A stretch of 6,239 nucleotides of DNA from Flavobacteriales bacterium (GTDB lineage: Bacteria > Bacteroidota > Bacteroidia > Flavobacteriales > Weeksellaceae), in assembly GCA_900770875.1 (NCBI GenBank), contig CAAGLV010000137.1, positions 1-6,239 on the forward strand, in the 5' to 3' direction. This document shows positions 5,348 through 6,239 of this stretch, in pieces. Under the pieces are notes generated by a model. It made no database searches. It was given only the letters and a program-made list of their open reading frames with translations, and was not told the origin of the DNA. Position 1 is the stretch's first letter. The number at the start of each line of letters is the position of its first letter. Both the position numbers and the translations under genes were made by a program.

Positions 5348-5378
5348 TTCCCTTTTCGGGAATTTATTTATATATTTG
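5348..5378 (+). promoter_or_regulatory. higBA promoter with candidate HigA operator
   Basis: TATATTTG (5371-5378) fits the -7 consensus TAnnTTTG and lies about 11 bp before the first ATG-like triplet at 5389. No TTG is present at the -33 position, where TTC (5348-5350) stands. The inverted repeat TTCCC (5348-5352)/GGGAA (5358-5362) covers that spot, so a bound repressor, by analogy HigA, would block the polymerase. The RNA leader would be very short. Confidence 0.5.
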
Positions 5379-5395
5379 TATAAACATTATGAAAA

Positions 5396-5689
5396 TTGAG
5401 AGTTATAGCAAAGAAAATCTTGCGTGATTTTTGGACTAAACATTCTGATTGTGAACAGCAATTAAAAGCATGGTATCAAGAGGCTGATAAAGGTACTTGG
5501 AAAACATTAAACGAATTAAAATTAGATTACCCAAATGCAAGTATATTAGAAGGTAATAGGGTTTGTTTTAATATCAGAGGGAATAATTACAGGTTAATCG
5601 TTAAGATTAATTTTCCTTACCAAATGATGTGGATTCGCTTTATTGGTACACATTCAGAATACGACAGAATCGACGCAAATAAAATATAA
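5396..5689 (+). CDS. higB: HigB toxin, ribosome-dependent mRNA interferase (TTG start)
   Basis: This is a 97-residue HigB-type toxin of the RelE superfamily, which cleaves mRNA on the ribosome. The family pattern is intact: MRVIAKKILRDFWTKHSDCE at the start, LKAWYQEA, a WKTLNELKLDYPNASI stretch, NRVCFNIRGNNYRLIVKINF, and the ending IRFIGTHSEYDRIDANKI. The start must be the TTG at 5396, because an in-frame TGA lies at 5390-5392 and no ATG occurs in between; MRVI also matches where the family usually begins. An ATG at 5389 is out of frame and opens a 12-codon ORF that runs into higB. Either translation is genuinely weak from TTG, or one inserted base has broken an original MKIRVIAKK start. HigA follows after 4 bp. 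Confidence 0.9.
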   Translation: MRVIAKKILRDFWTKHSDCEQQLKAWYQEADKGTWKTLNELKLDYPNASILEGNRVCFNIRGNNYRLIVKINFPYQMMWIRFIGTHSEYDRIDANKI

Positions 5690-5693
5690 AATC

Positions 5694-6050
5694 ATGAATA
5701 TAAAACCTATAAAAACAGAAGAAGACTATTATCTAGCACTAGATCGATTAGAAGAAATATTTGATTCAGAACCTAATACTAAAGAAGGTGATGAGCTTGA
5801 AATATTAAGTATTTTAATTGAGAAATACGAAAATGAATATTTCCCGATTGAGTATCCAGACCCTATTGAAGCTATAAAATTTAGAATAGAGCAACTTGGT
5901 TATTCTCAAAATGATTTAGCCGAAATTATTGGTTTAAAAAGTAGAGCTAGTGAAATTTTAAATAGAAAACGTAAACTATCTCTTAACATGATTCGTAAAA
6001 TCACAGAGAAGTTACATATACCTTCAGAGGTATTAATTCAACCATATTAA
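5694..6050 (+). CDS. higA: HigA antitoxin (helix-turn-helix)
   Basis: This is a 118-residue antitoxin that neutralizes HigB and normally represses the operon. Residues 1-55 are acidic and helical (KTEEDYYLALDRLEEIFD), typical of the N-terminus of antitoxins in the toxin-first HigBA layout. The XRE-type helix-turn-helix spans about 60-115: AIKFRIEQLGYSQNDLAEIIG, then the recognition helix LKSRASEILNRKRKLS and NMIRKITEKLHIP. I chose the ATG at 5694 rather than an in-frame TTG at 5643, because 5694 is 4 bp after the higB stop and gives the usual MNIKPIKTEEDY start, whereas the longer version would overlap higB by 47 bp. The stop codon lies at the foot of the terminator stem. Confidence 0.93.
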   Translation: MNIKPIKTEEDYYLALDRLEEIFDSEPNTKEGDELEILSILIEKYENEYFPIEYPDPIEAIKFRIEQLGYSQNDLAEIIGLKSRASEILNRKRKLSLNMIRKITEKLHIPSEVLIQPY

Positions 6051-6073
6051 AAGCCCTGTGGGCTTTTTTTTTT
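6049..6073 (+). terminator. Intrinsic terminator of higBA
   Basis: AAAAGCCC (6049-6056) and GGGCTTTT (6060-6067) are perfect arms around TGT, and the T-run extends to 6073 (ten T from 6064). This is a strong rho-independent terminator starting at the higA stop codon. It could also act on the leftward transcript of the AraC-type gene, with a shorter U-run. Confidence 0.92.
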
Positions 6074-6107
6074 GTTCTATAATAAGAATTGTTTCGTATT
6101 ACGAACA

Positions 6108-6239
6108 TTAACTATTTATCAGTTTTTTAATGAAGTAAGACGGACGAAAACCTGTGTGTTGTAAAAATGCATCTGAAAATGTTTTTCTTGTTCTAAATCC
6201 AGCCTCTTGGGATAAAGTTTCAATGGTTAAATTTCTTAA
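6108..6239 (-). CDS. AraC-family transcriptional regulator, C-terminal fragment (cut by window edge)
   Basis: Forty-three residues and a stop are present; the rest lies beyond the right edge. The fragment reads LRNLTIETLSQEAGFRTRKT, then FSDAFLQHTGFRPSYFIKKL and INS. This is the second helix-turn-helix of the AraC/XylS DNA-binding domain, with the signature order of TIETLSQEAGF, then F...F....G..PS.Y. The missing N-terminal part would hold the other helix-turn-helix and any ligand or membrane domain. The reading is open to the last base, so it is not evidently broken within the window. It converges on higBA and is the only gene here with no role in plasmid maintenance or transfer. Its regulatory target cannot be told. 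Confidence 0.85.
   Translation of the reverse strand, partial: LRNLTIETLSQEAGFRTRKTFSDAFLQHTGFRPSYFIKKLINS

Noticed and set aside
5643..5693. Longer HigA from an in-frame TTG
   Set aside because: It would overlap higB by 47 bp and add an unfamiliar leader; ATG 5694 fits the family start and the usual short gap.
6093..6105. TTCGTA-T-TACGAA inverted repeat
   Set aside because: A 6-bp repeat in a convergent intergenic gap with no promoter nearby; too short to claim a function.

Overview
This window reads as most of a small, AT-rich mobilizable plasmid from a flavobacterium-like member of the Bacteroidota (Flavobacteriaceae/Weeksellaceae type). Four things support that host. The base composition is strongly AT-rich. 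Genes are preceded by A-rich leaders rather than Shine-Dalgarno sequences. Two promoters carry the Bacteroidota -7 element TAnnTTTG. The MobC/MobA, Rep_3 and HigBA proteins are of the sorts common on plasmids of this group. The genus cannot be fixed from the sequence alone.

Layout, left to right. Bases 1-16 match the end of an Illumina adapter and are not biological. A terminator hairpin lies at 73-105. A leftward mobilization operon follows: mobC (2298-1993), relaxase mobA (2003-705, overlapping mobC by 11 bp), then a 177-residue single-pass membrane protein (666-133). The stretch 2299-3216 has no gene. It holds a GC-rich oriT candidate beside mobC, a second GC-rich hairpin island, several AT-rich stem-loops, and just before rep a set of 22-bp iterons with a 22-bp palindrome and the rep promoter.

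Rightward rep (3217-4233, Rep_3 initiator) converges on a leftward partition operon. That operon is a small ParA ATPase (5104-4517) followed by a 75-residue ribbon-helix-helix partner (4467-4240). The two transcription units meet in a perfect 46-bp palindrome that encodes the last five codons and the stop of both genes. A rightward type II toxin-antitoxin pair, higB-higA (5396-6050), ends in a strong intrinsic terminator. The window closes on the C-terminal end of a leftward AraC-family regulator cut by the right edge.

Together the genes form a compact plasmid backbone: Rep with iterons for replication, ParA plus the RHH protein for segregation, HigBA for post-segregational stability, and MobC/MobA plus oriT for transfer by a helper conjugation system. 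There is no obvious cargo apart from the AraC fragment. No wholly new system is evident. The most unusual items are the palindrome shared by two convergent genes, in-phase 8-bp repeats upstream of and inside the par operon (a likely centromere/operator), a tandemly duplicated C-terminal domain in MobA, and a HigB toxin whose only possible start is TTG.
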